Source: Gymnopilus junonius
Taxonomy: Eukaryota; Basidiomycota; Agaricomycetes; Agaricales; Galerinaceae
Direction of reading: 5' to 3'
Length of the DNA: 28,295 nt
Assembly (NCBI GenBank): GCA_015501075.1
Contig: JADNYJ010000416.1
Coordinates: forward strand, 1-28,295
Part shown: piece by piece, positions 26,015 through 28,295 of the stretch
How positions within the stretch are numbered: position 1 is the first letter of the stretch
How the letters are laid out: every line of letters starts with the position of its first letter
Program-made: the position numbers and the translations under genes
Notes under the pieces: generated by a model
What the model saw: the letters and a program-made list of their open reading frames with translations, nothing else
What the model was told of the DNA's origin: nothing
The model's database searches: none

Positions 26015-28295
26015 TCAGAATTGTAGTATCTCTGGTATGGGAATCTCTTCTTTTGCTTCCAACTTCGTGTTCTGAAATCTGCTTAGAGTGCTCAGCCAGT
26101 GCTGACTGTACATATTGATCGGCAAAAGAGCTGGAGCATCTCGCTCGCTATTAGCTTGTGTAATTCGATGCATTCGGGGTTTTGCCCGCCCTCCAGGTCG
26201 CGCATTTCCATACACGGTCCGCCTATCAATGCAGCTGTCGATGTAGTCCATCAATTGCACCATTCCAGATGACCTCCACGGCAATAATCTGACAGAATAT
26301 TCTTCTCCATCGGTATCATCTGAACTGGTCCCATCAATTCCTAATGAGTGCACTACAGCGAACACGCTCTCAAAGGCCTGGTTTTCGGCAGCCAAGTTCA
26401 TACAGATATTGAGGCGATTTTGCAGATGCTGTGAAGAGATGTTATCGGTACATTCCAGCCAATGGTGTATGTAAATACCTTCCGCCGTGCTCACGTCTCC
26501 TCTTTTGTTGCTGCTCAATTTTGATGCGGTTGGAAATCCGGGCTCTTGCTGTAGCTTCGTCTTCTCCATCTCTAATTAATGACGTCCTTATTATCTTCCA
26601 AAGTGTTTTGATGCATTGCATAAAATAGTCTCATATTTCTTGTTCACATCCTTCAAAAGTTGCAACCTTTTCTATCAGTGCCTTTTGAAATTGGTCAGCA
26701 AGCTCCAAATTCCAAGCGGCCCCTGGATCATCCCAGCAGATATAAAGTTGTTCGAGTGCTGGGGGATCCATTGTTCTTTCATCAAAATGCTCAAGGTCTT
26801 CATGCGAAGCAAAGTGCCCCCATTTCTCCACTATCTCTTCGTCATGCTCAATCCCCAGTAGAGTGTTCATATATTGACGTGCTTGTTTCTATCAGACAAG
26901 ATAATGCGATGTGAAGGTTTAAGAATAAATTAGTCACGCACTATTAATTCTTGAGCTCCCAGCTTCCGACGAGGCTGAGATGGAGTTTTGAAAGGGGAAT
27001 GACTGTTTCCTCCAGACGGGATATAACGTGGCCGCTGCGATCTTACGTCGTTGTGCAATGCCTCCACTTCCTTTGCAAGATCTCTCATTCCCATCAATAA
27101 TGTTGCTGCAATATCATTATCAGAGTTATTGTTCATCGCCTGTCGCCAGTGGCCATCTTGTGTTGGTGCCTGTGAGATGATTGTTTCTGGGAGAACTTGG
27201 GCAGTAGAAGGGGTGCTAATGGAATGAGGTTGGTCATTGGTCGGAAATACACTTGGCAAGGAGTCGCTTGGCGGAGCAATGGTCTGTTCTGACAATTGGT
27301 GCTGTGAGATTGGGATTTGGGTTGGAGACGGCTTCTGATGGGAGGGACTGCTTTGGAGGGCGCGTTGGAAGTAACGATCTGTATTCAGCGCAAACGGCTG
27401 CTCCCGTGGACTTTGAAGCAGTACCGTGCGCTTTGCTGAGCCGAACAGGAGTTGATGGGTTTGAAAGAGGTGTTGCGCCAGGAGTTAATGGCGATTGAAA
27501 CCTGCTGATCGACCTGTGAAGGACGCAAGCCGTCTGGAATATTGACCTGGTGGTTGAATGACCTCTATTGGTGACTGAGCCTATTCACCATGAGTCTTGT
27601 TCACTTCAGTGTAAAGGTCGCTCTCACCAATCGGGACACGAGCGGACTCAAAGCCGCCTTTTCTTTTGCCTTTCTCATCCTCTGTTTTGTGTCCTGAAAG
27701 CCGCCCTGCATGATTTACACCTTGTAGAATCTTGATGCCACATACCTTAATAGACACGAATGCATGGTCTCCCTCTGTGTCAGCTTCAACTCCTTCATCG
27801 ACTTGCACTTCTCTGGTTGAACGTGGAGCGGTTTGCCTGTTTGGTGTCCTAAGAAGTTGTTCGCCAACCAGCACTGGTGCAGCAGTTTGTCGGTTTCCGT
27901 AAGGCGGGCGACTGAGTGGTGAGGAGGGAAGCTGTTCACCAACCAGGGCTGGCACAGCAGTTTGTCGGTTTCCATAAGGCGGGCGACTGAGTGGTGAAGA
28001 GGGAAGCTGACTGATATTGACAAGTGGCCCATTCTCAGGTGGTGGATCAATGTGCATAAGGTCATCTGGTAACAAATTGGCGGGCGTCGGATGGACTGGC
28101 AGAGGATTTGTGAGCATCGTGTTTGGCTCCCTTCTCATTGGCTGAAAATTTGGGTTAGAAAGGGCAAAAGAAAGAAGTTTTTGACGTACATCCTTATGGG
28201 TTTCTAACGCACTGAGGGCCTTGTCTAGCCATTCCGTGAGCGATTTGACTTCCTTCTTCATGATCTGCATCTCTTCTTTATGATTAGCTTGCATT
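26015..28295 (-). pseudogene. 5'-partial multi-exon gene of an Agaricomycete family of unknown function, apparently inactivated
   Basis: Exons as read on the minus strand are 28295-28190 (open to the edge), 28141-27628, 27564-27502, 27435-26942, 26888-26479 and 26428-26015. The 28189-28142 intron is 48 nt and 27501-27436 hides an in-frame TAA, so both are needed. The product has an N-terminal coiled coil, a Pro/Ser-rich disordered region with two 25-residue repeats (LPSSPLSRPPYGNRQTA...), a helix DLAKEVEALHNDVRSQR, and a segment PALEQLYICWDDPGAAWN. A basic coil (EQQQKRRREHGG) and a C-terminal module follow, the latter with DGTSSDDTDGEEYSVRLLPW, NARPGGRAKPR and APALLPINMYSQHWLSTL. I recall this C-terminal pattern from many uncharacterised mushroom proteins; its function is unknown. 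Two lesions are seen. A TGA at 26633-26631 falls where the family-like sequence continues (DYFMQCIKTLWK), and the last intron joins phases that differ by one base. The C-terminal exon itself is open. Confidence 0.6.
27857..28006 (-). repeat. 75-bp tandem repeat, two copies, within the 3'-edge gene
   Basis: Copies lie at 28006-27932 and 27931-27857 and differ at only a few positions. Each encodes 25 residues beginning LPSSPLSRPPYGNRQTA and ending LVGEQ. A shorter third echo (RTPNRQTAP) follows. The period is a multiple of three, so copy-number change keeps the frame. Confidence 0.9.

Noticed and set aside
1..28295. CRISPR arrays, prophage or bacterial operons
   Set aside because: Pervasive short spliceosomal introns, basidiomycete protein families and absence of regularly spaced short repeats rule these out.

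Overview
The window looks like nuclear DNA of a mushroom-forming basidiomycete (Agaricomycetes). Protein genes are split by short introns of about 45-66 nt with GTRNGT-type donors and CT-rich AG acceptors. The families are typical of that group: an AIM9-like kinase-fold protein, F-box proteins with the coil / 'LHDPMSxRxPVEI' architecture, small C2H2 finger proteins, and a Tnp2-type DNA transposase. No rRNA, tRNA, CRISPR array or bacterial-style operon was seen.

Left part (1-10.4 kb) is mostly ordinary gene space. It holds a Ser/Pro-rich four-exon gene on the minus strand (1224-3302), a very small three-finger C2H2 gene (4469-4831, minus), a decayed AIM9/APH-like kinase gene (5396-7122, plus) with three apparent frameshifts and an in-frame TAG, and a long single-exon disordered protein gene (8294-10405, minus). 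About 1.8 kb without a recognisable gene follows.

The middle (12.2-15.9 kb) carries two tandem paralogues of an F-box protein whose N-terminus bears a Cys-rich putative zinc knuckle. The first copy is broken by a 1-nt deletion and the second is intact.

The right part (16-28.3 kb) is accessory and repeat-rich. In order it contains a 0.4-kb AT-rich block with a recurring palindromic motif; a 47-bp near-perfect palindrome; a pair of ~115-bp direct repeats bounding a 1.1-kb segment in which a six-exon frame-consistent model can be drawn; a small membrane-protein-like fragment; a tandem array of about four diverged intron-plus-exon units; a Tnp2-type transposase relic; a ~90-115-bp inverted repeat pair around a 0.4-kb spacer; and, running off the right edge, a six-exon gene of a fungal family of unknown function with an internal 75-bp tandem repeat and signs of inactivation.

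The genes do not form an obvious pathway. The strongest story is genome dynamics: local duplication (F-box pair, finger-exon modules, intron/exon arrays, 75-bp repeat, inverted and direct repeats) together with decay. Four genes carry frame breaks or stops. Two large reading frames in the same window (1224-3302 and 8294-10405) are clean, so uniformly poor sequence is not the simplest explanation, though local assembly error cannot be excluded here. All family assignments are from motif recognition by eye. No database search was run.
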